Program-made: the position numbers and the translations under genes | In this document: positions 12,318 through 24,615 of the stretch, in pieces | Position numbering within the stretch: position 1 is the stretch's first letter | Layout: each line of letters starts with the position of its first letter | Assembly (NCBI GenBank): GCA_022478985.1 | Contig: JAKSZP010012164.1 | Location: 34,910-98,909, forward strand | Direction of reading: 5' to 3' | Length of the DNA stretch: 64,000 bases | Source of the DNA: Massospora cicadina | Lineage: Eukaryota > Entomophthoromycota > Entomophthoromycetes > Entomophthorales > Entomophthoraceae | Notes under the pieces: generated by a model | The model's database searches: none | Seen by the model: the letters and a program-made list of their open reading frames with translations, nothing else | Told to the model about the DNA's origin: nothing

Positions 12318-13200
12318 GTAAATTTTTTCTTTTTTACTAAAAAAGTTTTGAGGTGTGTAATGAATAGATTATTGATTAAATAGTATAATAGTATATAAAG
12401 TCAGTGATAATAGTACAAAGACATTTATTCAGTTGAGTTTTTAAAACCAAATATTTCCACTCAGGTTTCTTCTATGGACAGGTACTGTAAACCTTCCTTC
12501 AGTAAACATGAAAATTCTTGAAAACAATCCATACAACAAGAGAAACTATCCCTTAAACTCTAATCCCAAGAGTTGGCATCTTCTGGACACAAGGGAACAT
12601 CTCCATTCTACTCTTGACGCAAAAATCTTGAGAGCGCCACTATGAGATAAGAAAAACTATCCCTCAAACTTATCTTAGGCGAACAAAAAATAATTGTATC
12701 ACTATATATAAATGTCTTCTGAATTGTGTTTTTATTAGATAAAAAAGGGAATTATATAGGGGAATATAGCGCCCAACTCTTCCATTGGCACCCCAATGGG
12801 AACGGCATCCATTGCTGATGAATTTAATACTTCACAAATTGGACCAACGATGAATGATGCATCCAATCATCTATACACCTACTCAGTATCTTTGCTGACT
12901 AGATCACAATTTGTCTTGAGTTAGATTTTGAGAAAGTGTGTCCTGACGCTTTTATCCAACACCAGCGTATTAACCTTCTAAAGCTAGCAACTTGCTTAGG
13001 TAATGTATTTTTTACTCACCAATAGCTAGCCTGATAGCCTTTTTAGAATAATCCACAATTTGTTAACAATTTTAGTGCTGTCAACTTTCAGCAAATGCCA
13101 ATAAACTCTAAAACTGGTGACAAACCCTGGTCAATTTGTAAAAGGTTATTTAATTATTTAGGAATTATTAATTGAATTGCTTGTAAAAATTGTTAGGATT
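12318..13200. repeat. Diverged relative of the solo LTR at 51071
   Basis: Blocks such as TTTTTATTAG...GGGGAATATAG and GCATCCATTGCTGATGAATT match 51540-51660 inside the solo LTR of Gypsy-2, and CTTGCTTAGGTAAT matches near 51800. Similarity is patchy and the ends are uncertain. No coding potential is seen. Confidence 0.35.
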
Positions 13201-13281
13201 CTCCACGATGGAACCTCAGTAATACAGCAGAATTGATTTTGGCGACTTAGTTAACATTTTGTCAGTATTCACTCTATTAAG

Positions 13282-14157
13282 TGTGAAGCCTCAACCATGG
13301 GCTTGCAATTAATTTACCTATTTAGGCAATATTGACCTATATCTATTATTAATTTAGAAATCAATACTCTATCAAGATTAAGGCTTGAAATTAACATCCT
13401 TAATTTACTTAGCTTAAAATGGTTAATAATTCTAAAGTCACAGTTAAACAAATTCAGGATAGATCGTCCTGTTAGTGTTCCAATGGCTAATAAGGTAGGG
13501 AAGAATGCCTGAACCAACATAACATCATTTTTAAATTAAGCATAATGCTGTAATTAATGTATAACTTCTCTATTCATCCCATCAACAACCTTATGTCACA
13601 TATTGTACCTTACTATCTGTTGGCTTCCCTATGGTAGATAATGGGAACCACTTAAATGTGTTACCATTAAAAAACTCAGTCCAGATCTCAATGTTGAAGC
13701 CTGATCTACTCTAACTCTGAACCTAGACAGTCCTTCACCTTCAATATATCCTAATCTACTTTCATCATCACAGATGGCATGCACCTATCCCCTATAATAT
13801 GGAATAATCCACTCAATTTTTGATTTTATTGAATTACTATTTAAAGCATGCTTTTTAATAAAGTTACGCATGATTTGATGTATCTTTTGCCAAATCCTTT
13901 GCCTAGTTTAAATAGAGATTACCTGCATTTTAAGCAGAGATTTGCCTTGCAATGACTTCTATTATGTCAGGAGATTGCCTAGCTCTGACTAGATATTTTT
14001 CTGTTGATAAGCAGAGATTTGCCTTGGCGACAACCTTAATTCTTCCAAAAGATTGCAATAGAGACATGAAGTCTACTAGGAGATTCCACTGGTGCTATTA
14101 CAACTAATAACTGTTTAGCCTTTGTGGGAACCGCCCTTTAAACTTAGGGAAAACTCA
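13282..14157. repeat. Long direct repeat, left LTR of element L5
   Basis: Begins TGTGAAGCCTCAACC and matches 17063-17950 along its whole length, with a nearly identical core (13600-13770 against 17380-17545). Length, the TG start and the spacing fit a pair of LTRs. Exact right end and target-site duplication could not be fixed. Confidence 0.6.
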
Positions 14158-17062
14158 AAGTTAGTGCTTTATGACAGGTCCCTTCTTAGGCTACCTGGTG
14201 AAAACATATCTTCATAATGGATTATACCAGAGATAAGAATAAGAGTGTACACCAAAGGTCCACTCATTAAATTAATATTAATTCTTAAATTCAATTGAAA
14301 AGCCCAGTATTATCAAGAACTGTTGGAGGAATTAAACTATCACCTTGCCTGGCTCCCAAACTGCTAGATAAGATTTCTTCAAGTCAAAATATATTTATTA
14401 ATTGGACGTTTGTCTACCAAAGGATTGGACAAGATATCAGTGAATTTAGCCGTTGAGCTAACAAAGTAGCCCTTAAATTAGAATGTGGAGATAAAAACTC
14501 AGCTTTTTGTATCAAAATTGTTGGGCCAGTTTTTCACATAGGGAGCAAATACAACAATTTTGAAATGAGCAAGATAAATTTACCATTATTTACAAGGATA
14601 AAAAAATGAACAAACAAAGTGCCTCAGCGCCATCTCCAGTTCCCTTCACTGAAGCTCTGTGTGTATCTGACACTGAAGTCAAAGCATCTAACTTGAATGT
14701 CATAGCACTATCCCCAGTTTCTTTTGCCAAAGGTCCCTGAAAAGAACTTAAGCTTGCTACAGCCAACAGATTGGATGTTACTGATGCCAAAGTTCAAGAA
14801 AATTGAGTTTAATTTAGTGGCTGAAGCAAAAGCCCCTTAGAAATGAGCAAGCAGAAGAACTGGTTGAGCCTGAGGATAAGCGTGAAGGCTCCCCAAAGTT
14901 ATCTGCACAGATAACTCAAAATCTGCTATTGAGGAAGTCAAGTTTAGTTCTACACCTAAATTGAATCCACTTCCTAATAAAATCCAGCTTGCTAAACCCA
15001 ATGCCACAGTGACCATTTCATTCCTCTGCGCTGAATCTCTCCACTGTTTCACCAATGAAACATCCCTACCCATATGACTTGGTGACCTTTCCATTCTTCT
15101 GTGTCTATGCTCCTCGTTGTTCCAGTGCCAAAATCAGAACAGCCAACCCAAATGCCTTGACGCCTTCCCTATCTTCCTACACCAAATCTTCTTGCTGCTC
15201 TGACATCAATAATTAGTACCACTGAAGCCCAACAAGAAAATATGCTTTTAATCTTATGTCTGCAAAGGGGAGGTTACCCCAGTGGTAGAATAGGGACCTC
15301 TACCGCTGCCTCCTTGAGTTTGATTCCAGTACAGGAACTTTGGGTAGGGGATAATTATGACTTTGTTGGCGTTGCGCACCAATGCCCCAAACTGAGATAG
15401 CAGTTAGCAAAGGTGGTCCATGGAGTTCCTGGCCTATCATACGCCACGCATGGAGGTTTTCTGGATTTTATCCTCCTTTCTCCACTCATTCAATTTCCCA
15501 ATAATCAGAGCATTATCATCCCCAGGCCGGCCCACATCAAATAAAAATAAAAAAAATCTTATAGCTGCATTAGAACCTTAAAGCCAAATGAAGCAACCAA
15601 CTTGACTGACTGCCTCACCATTCTGTTTTCTGATGGCGAGGCTTACAGTTGGTCAAACAAGCTAGTTGAACTAAATGATTCAGTGCCAAAAAAATTTCCT
15701 TGGTGGTGCGACTGAAAATCTTGACAAATTAAGCAGGTTATCCAAGCCAAGAGCCCTCAAGACCAAATCGCCCTCTCCTACCACTTTATTTTATTTTAAA
15801 CCTATTAATTATCGATGTTATTATTTATACTAAAGTTTTAAGATCTCCTACTGATGTCAGAGAATTAAGATTCCCTGATGATACCTAATTAAATAAAAGG
15901 ATTTTAAGAAGTTGCCTCCTGACCGCCTTTTTAAATTTATGCAAAGATGTTCTCTGAATCTGTTACCTTAGATGCATAAATTATCCATTGACTCTGAAAA
16001 TTTATTTATGATGACTGATTCTGTCACCAGAATCATTTAAGACCTGCTCATCCACCATAATGAATTTAATAGAGTCCAATTCCATAATTAAACACATTTA
16101 TCAACATGTCAACTGGGCCAAAATACACAAACACTTTCTTTGGCCATTTTGGCTCCTACTTTGGGTCAATTTATTTCAAATATCTTTAAGTTGGTCCAGA
16201 AACTATAGTTGATTTAGCAACTAACTATCAAAACCTAAAATTGATGAAGCTTCTTTGCCTAAAATCATCTTGTACTTTGAGGATCTAGAAATACAGGGAA
16301 ATTTCATTGATTCTTAAACTGAGCCAACTGATCTAAACTTTGTTGTTATGGCCTAGCCTCCTGTTACTAATCCTTTTCTTTCCTGAAAACTCATCCTCAA
16401 CGTTTTAAAAGAGGATGCCAAAATTTCCCCTGTGACAAATAGCCCCCTCCATCCCTGAAGCAGCTTTTTGGACTCAGATTCAGGTTCAGTTGAAGTCCAT
16501 ATAACTGCTTTATGCTGCTTTGTTGTCAGAATTGTATTCGCTCCCCTCTACTTCATCATTTCTCCCATCTACCAGAAATATCAGAGTGTTGCCTTCGCTC
16601 TTCTGTCCCATGTCTACCTCAATTCTCAAGCTGGTGCCATCAACTATCTTAGCACTAATGTGTATCACTTCAAAAATTTTACCACCAGCTCTATTATAGA
16701 ACTAAAGCCTAAACTGACTATTTTTACCCTAACACACAACTCTTTCATTTAACCTTAAATTAAGGTTTCCATTTTTATGCTTGGTGAACTAACCAAACCT
16801 TAGCACCCCGCCTTTTTAAAAACAAGTTTTTATATATTAATGAAATTTATAAGATACTTTGTCCTACCACTGACTGCCTACAGATTATTGGACTAAAACG
16901 CACTTTTACTCACCAGGATGACACTTAATCTAACTACCTTGGGTTATCACCTCCAGCCCAACTATGGTAGATTGGGACTCAAGAGAGGCTGGCAACACTG
17001 GAAAAATTATTACCACCCACGGTTGAGGCTTGGAAGGCATTGTCAAGATTCTCCCTGGTAGT
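14158..17062. mobile_element. Internal region of LTR element L5 (non-autonomous)
   Basis: About 2.9 kb between two long direct repeats. It has Ser/Thr/Pro-rich open fragments (for example 14590-14790 minus and 16468-16752 plus) but no protease, reverse transcriptase or integrase motif. It holds the SINE at 15265-15554. The organisation fits a large non-autonomous LTR element, or an old copy whose coding part is beyond recognition. Confidence 0.45.
15265..15554 (+). mobile_element. tRNA-derived SINE
   Basis: The head carries an A-box-like TACCCCAGTGG (15275-15285) and a B-box-like GTTTGATTCC (15318-15327), about the spacing of a tRNA promoter for RNA polymerase III. An unrelated body follows, and then a tail CATCCCCAGG...AAATAAAAATAAA. 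Near-identical 15-bp flanks (aatcttatgtctgca at 15250-15264, aatcttatagctgca at 15555-15569) look like a target-site duplication. The tail resembles the 3' end of LINE-D. There is no reading frame. The SINE has lost a canonical cloverleaf, so it is not a tRNA gene. Confidence 0.7.
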
Positions 17063-17950
17063 TGTGAAGTCTCAACCTTAGTCTTTCAATACATTTATAT
17101 ACTGAGTCAGTTTTGGCCCTTATTTTTATTAAGTTAGCAATCAATATTTTATTAAGATTAAGGCATGAAATTATTAACCTAAATTAAAATAGCATTATAT
17201 GGTTTATAATTCTGAATTCACAGTTAAACAAAAATTTGGGATGAATACCCAATTAGTTCTCCACAGGCTGGTAAGATAGGGAAGAATGCAAAATAAACAT
17301 AATAACATCTTGATATTTAGCCTGAGGCTATATTCAACGTTCACCTCCTCTATCTACCCCATTGACAATATTATGTTACCTATTCTACCTTACTATCTGT
17401 TAGCTTCCCTATGGTAGATAATGGGAACCACTTAACTATGTTACCATTAATAACTCAGTCCAGATCTCAATGTTAAAGTCTGATCTACTCTAACTCTGAA
17501 CCTAGACAGTCCTTCACCTTCAATATATCCTAATCTACTTTCATTATCACACATGGTATGCACACATCCCTCATAACCTGGAATAATCAACTCCTTTATT
17601 TTTTTCTTGATTTTATTAAGTTACTAACTAAATTTACACTTTTTCTAAATAAAGTTACGCCTTATTTAATGTATCTTTTGCCAAATCCTTTGCCTATTCT
17701 AAAGAGAGATTACCTACACGTTAAGCAAAGATTGCCTTAGCAATGACTTCTATTATGTCAGGAGATTGCCTAGCTCCTACTAGAGATTTTTCTGTCTGAT
17801 TAGCAGAGATTTGCCTTGGCGACAACCTTAATTCTTCCAAAATATTGAAATAGAGATATAAAGTCCATTAGGAGATTCCACTGGTGCTATTACAACTAAT
17901 AACTGTTTAGCCTTTGAAGGAACCCTCTAAGTTTAGGGGAAAAATTCTAT
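17063..17950. repeat. Long direct repeat, right LTR of element L5
   Basis: Partner of 13282-14157, starting TGTGAAGTCTCAACC. The central 200 bases are almost identical, while the outer parts have drifted. Confidence 0.6.
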
Positions 17951-18640
17951 GCATTTTATAAGGAAAAAACCAACAATAGTTATCAGTTATTGTCAACTCC
18001 TTCATTCACTATAGGTTTTACATATTATAGATTAAGCCCTAGAAGATAAATCTGATATTCCATTTTATTCCAAAAAAAATCTGGATGATGTGGGCAATCC
18101 AAAAATCCAACATGGGAAAAGGAATAGCAACTATTTAAAAGGAGCAAAATAACTGGTATAAAATAATTTGACAATGGAGTAATTTGAGAGTTTTAGGGCG
18201 GCGTCAGGATATGAAAAAGCCCAAATGAGTGATGCGCCAAATAATAAGAAAATTTTTCAGAAAATGTGTAACTTTTTCTTTTGCTTAGTTTTTTATGGGC
18301 AAGCTAGTGTGGCAGGGGAGGTCTCCTGATGAGCACAAGTGGCTTTAACTGACAGAAGCTAAAGCACAATCAATTGAAACTAAAAAAATAAGCAGAAATA
18401 ACGAGAAAAAAATCATTTGTAAAAAGCATATCAGTTACAAAACTTTCCTGTGGATAAAATTAGTTGATGCTATTAAGAAACTGACCTACTTATTATTTCT
18501 TAGTATCATCGCTAATAAATTTAAGGCTTATACTTGATCATTTCATAAGTTAAAGTTTTTTGCTCAAATAATAACACAAAAATATTAGATTAGTCATGTT
18601 TAATGTACTCCTAGTCTAAATGAGATTAAACCACTATTCC
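17951..18640. other. Spacer with a dispersed-repeat fragment
   Basis: No gene seen. The part near 18325-18375 matches 11255-11315 (GGTCTCCTGATGAGCACAAG...). The rest is AT-rich and unassigned. Confidence 0.4.
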
Positions 18641-19137
18641 TGTTATAATTTTCTATAATTGGTGACATATGTTATAAGTTTTTTGTGCAGGGTCAAGCCC
18701 ACTGAGCAATGGACAGATGATATGTAGATTGTCATCCCACAAGACAAATGTAAAGATTATAATAAAATATAAAGCAGTTGCTTCAGCCACACTACCTTTA
18801 AATATTTAGTATAAAACAGAAGATCCCTTATTCTCTTCTCACTTCCTCCTATTAACAATTCTCCTCTTCCAATCTTCTCCTCTTCCTTATATGTTAGCAT
18901 CTTCAGTCAATACCAACCCTTTTGCTTAGACTATTCATTCCGCCATATTTTTAATGGTTCTGGTAGAGTCTAAATTCATTAAATTCATGATTGCCTTAGT
19001 TTGATGTGATTTACCAATTATTTGTCTTGCATTGAAATTTACTAATTGCCTTGTTTAGAATTGATCCAATATCCATCTGTTCTGACACAATATTGCCCCA
19101 TCCCAACATTCTCAAATACTTGTACTCTATAGTTATT
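18641..19137 (-). repeat. Gypsy-1 left (3') LTR, first part
   Basis: Matches 33000-33394 and the Gypsy-2 LTRs, for example CCCACTGAGCAATGGACAGATGATAT. It is cut at 19137 by LINE-B and resumes at 24411. Confidence 0.85.
19121..19137. repeat. Target-site duplication of LINE-B, left copy
   Basis: tgtactctatagttatt. The partner at 24394-24410 differs by one base. Confidence 0.88.
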
Positions 19138-19267
19138 TGAATTTATTGCGAGGAAGGCTGACCAGGGGACGGACACTTCCAAATTTGACCCAAAAGAAAC
19201 AAAACTTAGTAACAGGGAAGGCATCCCAGAGAAGCGATGCTATCTCTTGTTGCCAGCGGGAATGCCA

Positions 19268-22200
19268 CTATGGGGAGGGGGAGGGAATGTGTGAAGGGGC
19301 CGTAGCCACAATTGAACACGTGTGTAGAAAAGGGTCTGATTTGATGAACTGAACTGGGAACCAGGAGGAGACCAGCTGTTGGTGACGCGGTGGGAGGTAT
19401 CTAAACATCCACGCCTGATAGTGGTCCACCAAATGAGACTGGAATCTGTGGACAGCTTCTGGGAGGGTGGGGGTGGAGCCTGCTATGGCATCCAAGACAA
19501 TCGTGTGGATAGTCCACATGGCGATTGTGACCACCAGAGCATGGAGGGAGGGTGTAAGGGGGGAGGCCATTGATAAAGCAAACATATCTCTTGACATACT
19601 GAAGGGATGTGTTTGATCCTGGCCAAGCAGACGTTGAACTTCGCGCCATATCACTTTAGAGGTAGGGCACTTCTCAATGCGGTGGAACAGCGTTCCATAT
19701 TGGCCACACATGACGCAGGATGAGTGTAAAGCATTAGAGCGCTCAGCCGTATGGTACACCTGCCTCAGGCAGCACCACACATAGGAACGGATATGATGCA
19801 GCAACAGGGGGTGGTGTGCGTATTTCCAAATAGTCTTCTGATTCTCAGTGGAGTAAGGTATGTCCATCATGTCCAGGTAGTACACCCTGGATAGTACATG
19901 TGACCATGTGGGGATCACGCCATCTTGGATGGGTAGCCCCTGAACCTCTTTTGTGAACTGAGGAATAGGGCGGCCTCTCTGGGCTGTGTGTCTGCTAATA
20001 TGAATTCTCAACACAGCGCTCCGCATGGAGAGGAGGATTTTTTTGTAGTGGGTTTTAGTCCCGTGAGGACCTGTGACCGATGGGTGTGAAGCCAGGTATT
20101 TCATCAAGGAGTGAGGGTTCAATGGATTGTTAAGGCCCAAGGCGCGGGAGAAGTTGGAGCGGGCTGCGCGGGACCAGTGTTGGGAGGGGAGCGTAGGGGC
20201 GGTGACAGCCAAAATTAGGTGCCCAGGATCTTGGCAGCATGGGCTTTGAAGTCAAGCAGACCCATGCCACCATGATGATGAGGGCCAAACATGACCTCTA
20301 GTCGTACTGGTGGTGGGTGGCCTGACCAAAGCCATCCTTGCATAAGGGCGTACAAGGATTTGAAAAATCCTGGGGAGAAGGGGATGGTGTGGGCTCCAAA
20401 CCAGACTTTTGAGAGGAGCGTAGAGTTAACTAAAACAACCCTGCCAGTAAGGGAAGTAGGGTGGGCTCTGAGGGAGGCGATGCGCTTTGTCACGTTGTCT
20501 ATAATATGACTTTCCATTACTGCTGAGGCATACCCGCCTGCCTCCACCCACACGCCCAGATGGCGGACAGGCCCTATGGTAGGGCGTGGTACAAAGGGGA
20601 GCACTAGTGGGGCGGTGTGGGGTGAGCAGGGAGGGCGAACATGTATGCGAGCAGATAGGCTGGGCTGGGCATTGGTCGCTGGGGCCCAGCAGGTTTGATA
20701 CCGACCAAGGAGGATGATTTTGGTTTGGAAGCGTTCAGTGCAGCATTACTTACCCAGGAATACTCCTGGATGAGAGCTTCAAGTGCACGTGCATCTTTAT
20801 TATTAGACACCCCAACCACACAGTCATCTGCAAACGCCATCATCTTGACTGGGGCTTGGCCTGGTACATGGACCCCAGTGAGTTGGGCATTCATATTTCG
20901 AAGTAGTGGGTCAAGGCTGGAGTTGTATAAGAGTGGGCTAAGGGGGTCCCCTTGTCGTAAGCCCCTTTGAGGGAGGACTACTTCTGTTAGGAAGCCAGGG
21001 CCACGCACTGCCATTGTTGCAGATTCCGTGAGCAGCATCATCCAGTTGATGAAGCGAGGGGGTAGGCGGAATTTATGGAGGCAGGCCCTGAGGTATTCCC
21101 AGTTTACTCTATCATAGGCCTTCTGTTGGTTCAAGAATACAAGTGCCCCATAGGCTGTGGACTGGCATGTGTTAGCCACAGAGTGCACGCTGTCCCAAAT
21201 TGACCTTCTGGGTATGAAACTAAATTGTTCTGGGGAGATGGTGGCAGATGCTACAATCCCTAAACGGTTAGCCATGATTTTAGTTAAAATTTTTGTATCT
21301 GTGTTAGTTAGAGAAATGGGGCGCCAGTTGGCTAGGTCTAGCTTATCCCCTTTCTTGAAGAGTGTGATGGTGAAGGCCTCATGTCCTTCTGGTAGGAGGC
21401 GCGTTTCCAGAAGGCTCTGGTTAATGGAGGCAAGCAGCAGTGGGGATATATATTTGAAGTAATTTTTGTAGAATTCATATGAAATGCCATCTGGCCCTGG
21501 GCATTTCCAATTTGGTGCGCCGCGGATGGCTGTCAGAGTTCATTCGTAGTAATCAAATTCATAAATTCTGGGTATTGGGAAACAGTGCAGATGTGGGTTC
21601 AGTTGAAAAATTTCGCCACTTTGGCCGGATGAATTGGATCAGATTGGTATAACTTGGAGTAATATCTTTGTATTTTGAATCCACTTCAGCTGGCATATCC
21701 ACAACGGAATCATCTGATCTTTGCACCTGTGTGCAGGCCACGCTCTGGCATGGTGCAAAATTTTTTTAAATAGATATGCGGTGCACTTGTCACCCTATGT
21801 AATGCGTTTAGCCTTGTACTGAACACAAACCCGATGTTTGTGTTGCCTTTTGGGCGCGTTGAGGTGGGTGGCTGCTTCCGCCCACTTCCGCCCCATGCAG
21901 GGCTGTAGCCTGTGGCTGGAATGTTGGACTCCAGGTGTGCCAACTCTGTCAGAGCGTGCGAGATGACGGCTGATGTAGCTTGTGAGCGTCAGAAGGAGAG
22001 ATGGCGAGCATGGCGGATGGTATCTGCTTTGAAGTCTGACCATGTGGAAATTGGGTCCACACAAAACGGTGTAATAAACTCTTTTGCCAAAGTTGCTGAT
22101 TCCACACAAGTGGAAAATCCTGGCGACGCAAGTTTGGGAGGGTGGAGTTTGCACCAATGTGGGGCCTTAGCCACTGTGACAGGTAAGTGGTAGGTTATTG

Positions 22201-22872
22201 AGACCAGCCGGTGGTTGGAGAATTCAATCTTTGCTGTTTGGAAGTGGGAATTGTGATATTAATATTTTGCTGGCGTGAGGATAAGGTCGATGCAGGACAT
22301 GGACCTTAATTGGCTGTTGTGGATGTGGGAGCGCATCATGTTTTCAAGCAGCGGGGCTTGCCGCAGCAGCACATCTATTAACCCAAGGGTGGCCTTTAGA
22401 ACGCGAAGTTCTACATGACCCTGGGGGGCGTGGAAGGAGGAAGGCCAATGGTCCGTGGGTGTTTAACCAACAGTTCATGTCGCTGACTACAAAAGGGTCT
22501 GGGGGTAATGGGAGGGATTTGACTGATGATAAAAATTCCTGACGCTCTCATGCACAGGTTGGGGCATAAATGTTGATGATAGCATGCGCCACGTCAGCCC
22601 ATGAGAAAGTGACAACAAGGATTCAGCCATTAAGGAAGGATTCCAACAATAAAAATTTAAAAAAATTGTTTTTCCAAACTAGCACCCCACAGTGCTCTGA
22701 CCAAAAGGATAGGGAAGGGAGGAGCATGGTTTTCCAAGCATCCTCAGAACCTTGCGGACAGTGGGACTCCTGGATGGCCAGGATATCCACGGGTAAATTT
22801 TTTTGTAAAAAGCTCAGTTTCCTAGCCCAGGACAGCGAGGCCTTGAGTCTGGTGAATATTCAATGTCTTTAA
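19268..22872 (-). pseudogene. LINE-B ORF2, AP-endonuclease and reverse transcriptase (broken)
   Basis: On the minus strand an AP-like endonuclease runs from about 22870 to 21950. The reverse transcriptase (about 21540-20604) has QQKAYDRVNW, LRQGDPLSPLLY and the catalytic FADD. A C-terminal part (20604-19268) has CVMCGQYGTLFHRIEKCP, a zinc-ribbon-like motif, then MWTIHTIVLDAI near the end. Open pieces are 21275-20604, 20604-20215 and 20212-19268, and both steps between them act like one missing base. An in-frame TGA at 22623-22625 (minus strand) sits at the same codon as one in LINE-C. Confidence 0.9.
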
Positions 22873-22879
22873 AGTGAAG

Positions 22880-24178
22880 GTTCCCCCATCGCACCTTAGG
22901 TGCGAGGGGTGGGCACCCAGGCCCACTAGCCTCCTCTAGATCCCCATGGGCCTTCACGGCAGCGTGGGTGTTTGCAGCAACGTTATTGGTGGTTTTGTTA
23001 ATTTTAGCAGAGAGGTTCGCGTTGGCTTTTGCCTTCACTTTTTGTTTCCCCGACGTTGAGCAAATTTTTTGTGGTGCAGATGAGTTTGGTGCACCAACGT
23101 TTGGGTCAAAAAAATTTCAGGTAGGTTGGAAACCAAGTCAGTTTCAACCAGAGCTTGGTTGCAAAGGTCAGGTGAGATTGAGTCACCCATTGGATCCTCA
23201 GATTCGTTGCCCAATCAGCATGGGCTTCCCAATCTGATTGGTTGATGGATTCCCAAGTTGCTTCCACTGCGAAGGTTTCAATGTCCTCCTGGCATTGGGA
23301 GTGTGGGGTAGTGGAGGCGACCTTGGCCGCTTCCTTGGCCATGGCTCTTCAGGCCTGCTTGGCCTTCTTCCGCTCTTGCAGGGAGATAGGTTTCACCAGT
23401 AGGTAGCAGCCTTGTGCTCCCCACGGGAAAGCCTCTTTGGTGCTTATGGTTGGTTTGTAGTGCGCCTCTCCTCTGGCCATGGCCGCTGAGGGGTGCTCTT
23501 GAAATGTAATGCCCTCCTTGGTGGGGCATGCATGTGCCTTATGGCCAAATGCATCACAGTGAGTGCAGATGGGGGGTGTGCTGTCCACGTTACCCGGAAA
23601 GGGTGGGTGGTATGCCCTTCAATATTGATATATGTGGAGTGTGGGATCTGGGTTAGGTCCTTTGCAATCTCCTCGGTTGGGGTCAGAACTGCAATGGCTT
23701 TGCCAGTGCACAGGTGTGGCATCAGCATAAAGCGTTGCATCTCAAAAGATTGTATTTCGCCATATATGGTGAGACCATCTTTCAAGTGCTGCTCAAAAAT
23801 GGCACGTTTTACCATAGTAGGCAAAAAGTCAAACGTGAGGAAAATTTGGTTAATTTTTTCCATCTGGTGCATTTGGTTTCAATAACCCGTTGCCCTTCGG
23901 GGAGGTCAATCACTATGTGAACCAAAGCAGCTTTGTCTGCTGCCTCCTTGTTTTTGAAACTGAGGTCCAGCCAACCATGTGACATGGAGTGAGGTGCAAC
24001 GTACACCACGGTTAGGAAAAAAGTGTGTACATCCCCACAAAATTTCCCATAAAGCTGTTTGTTGGATGTCCAGAAACACATGGACTCCATACTCCACCAA
24101 TGAGAGTGGTTGGGAGTGCGGCGTGTTGATGTACTAGTTGCATTGCGCTTGCCAAGTGAGGATTTCCAGGGAAATAGT
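22880..24178 (-). pseudogene. LINE-B ORF1, Gag-like protein with zinc knuckle (broken)
   Basis: Collinear with LINE-C ORF1. Pieces at 24090-23809, 23872-23444 and 23588-22814 join by apparent 1-base deletions, and a TGA separates 23588-23349 from 23342-23106. A region with the motif FLTFDFLP lies ahead of a CX2CX4HX4C knuckle, CTHCDAFGHKAHAC, near 23568-23527. The Lys/Arg-rich stretch after it (LQERKKAKQA) suits nucleic-acid binding. The codon matching the LINE-C start ATG is changed, so normal initiation seems lost. Confidence 0.85.
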
Positions 24179-24393
24179 GACTGCCAGTTTTTTATTTTTT
24201 TCTATTCCGCCAGTTTCTCCGGGGCGTTTTCAAACATTTAAGGCCGCGGGCCTACCACCTGCTCCTCTTACCTTACTTGCCCAACTGCTCCCTGACATGG
24301 GCGCAGACTAATTTCCTCTGTGAGATTATCAAACTAGAATCAGACTTAAATTGAATAAGTTGCAAATGTGATTGCAACGAGAGAGAAAAGTTC

Positions 24394-24410
24394 TGTACTC
24401 TATAATTATT
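24394..24410. repeat. Target-site duplication of LINE-B, right copy
   Basis: tgtactctataattatt, partner of 19121-19137. Confidence 0.88.
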
Positions 24411-24480
24411 GTTAGCAGATTTTAGTCAACCTGCCATGGCTATTTCTGAGCTTATCATCCAGTCTTATTAGAAGTCAACA
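24411..24480 (-). repeat. Gypsy-1 left (3') LTR, second part
   Basis: Continues the LTR after LINE-B and ends AAGTCAACA, directly followed by the pyrimidine run TTACCCCC, the complement of the polypurine tract. Confidence 0.85.
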
Positions 24481-24610
24481 TTACCCCCTTGACTGGATGA
24501 TAAGGCTCTTATTGCTTATATGCCCAGAGGAACTTTGCATGCACTTGGTTATTAATCCGACTGCTTATGGGTTCCTTGATGGTATAGGTGTTGACACCCA
24601 TTTTCTCAAT

Positions 24611-24615
24611 GATTT
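24611..24615. repeat. 5-bp target-site duplication of the three-LTR element, left
   Basis: gattt, repeated at 27645-27649. Joining the two flanks restores the Gypsy-1 integrase region collinear with Gypsy-2. Confidence 0.85.

Larger units (their letters stand above)
19138..24393 (-). mobile_element. LINE-B, full-length non-LTR retrotransposon in the Gypsy-1 LTR
   Basis: A 5.26 kb element in minus orientation, bracketed by a 17-bp duplication with one mismatch. Its 5' end (near 24393) matches the start of LINE-C at 61584. It has ORF1 with a zinc knuckle, ORF2 with endonuclease and reverse transcriptase, and a tail CCCCTGGTCAGCCTTCCTCG then AATAAA with no long poly(A). The same type of tail closes LINE-D, -E, -F and -G. 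The target is the left LTR of Gypsy-1, so LINE-B is younger than that element. Confidence 0.93.

Noticed and set aside
15265..15340. A functional tRNA gene
   Set aside because: A- and B-box-like motifs are there, but no acceptor stem or intact cloverleaf could be drawn, and the flanks and tail show a SINE.
23493..23885. 130-codon plus-strand frame
   Set aside because: It is antisense to LINE-B ORF1, and LINE-C has an equivalent shadow frame on its minus strand. The pattern follows the sense gene.
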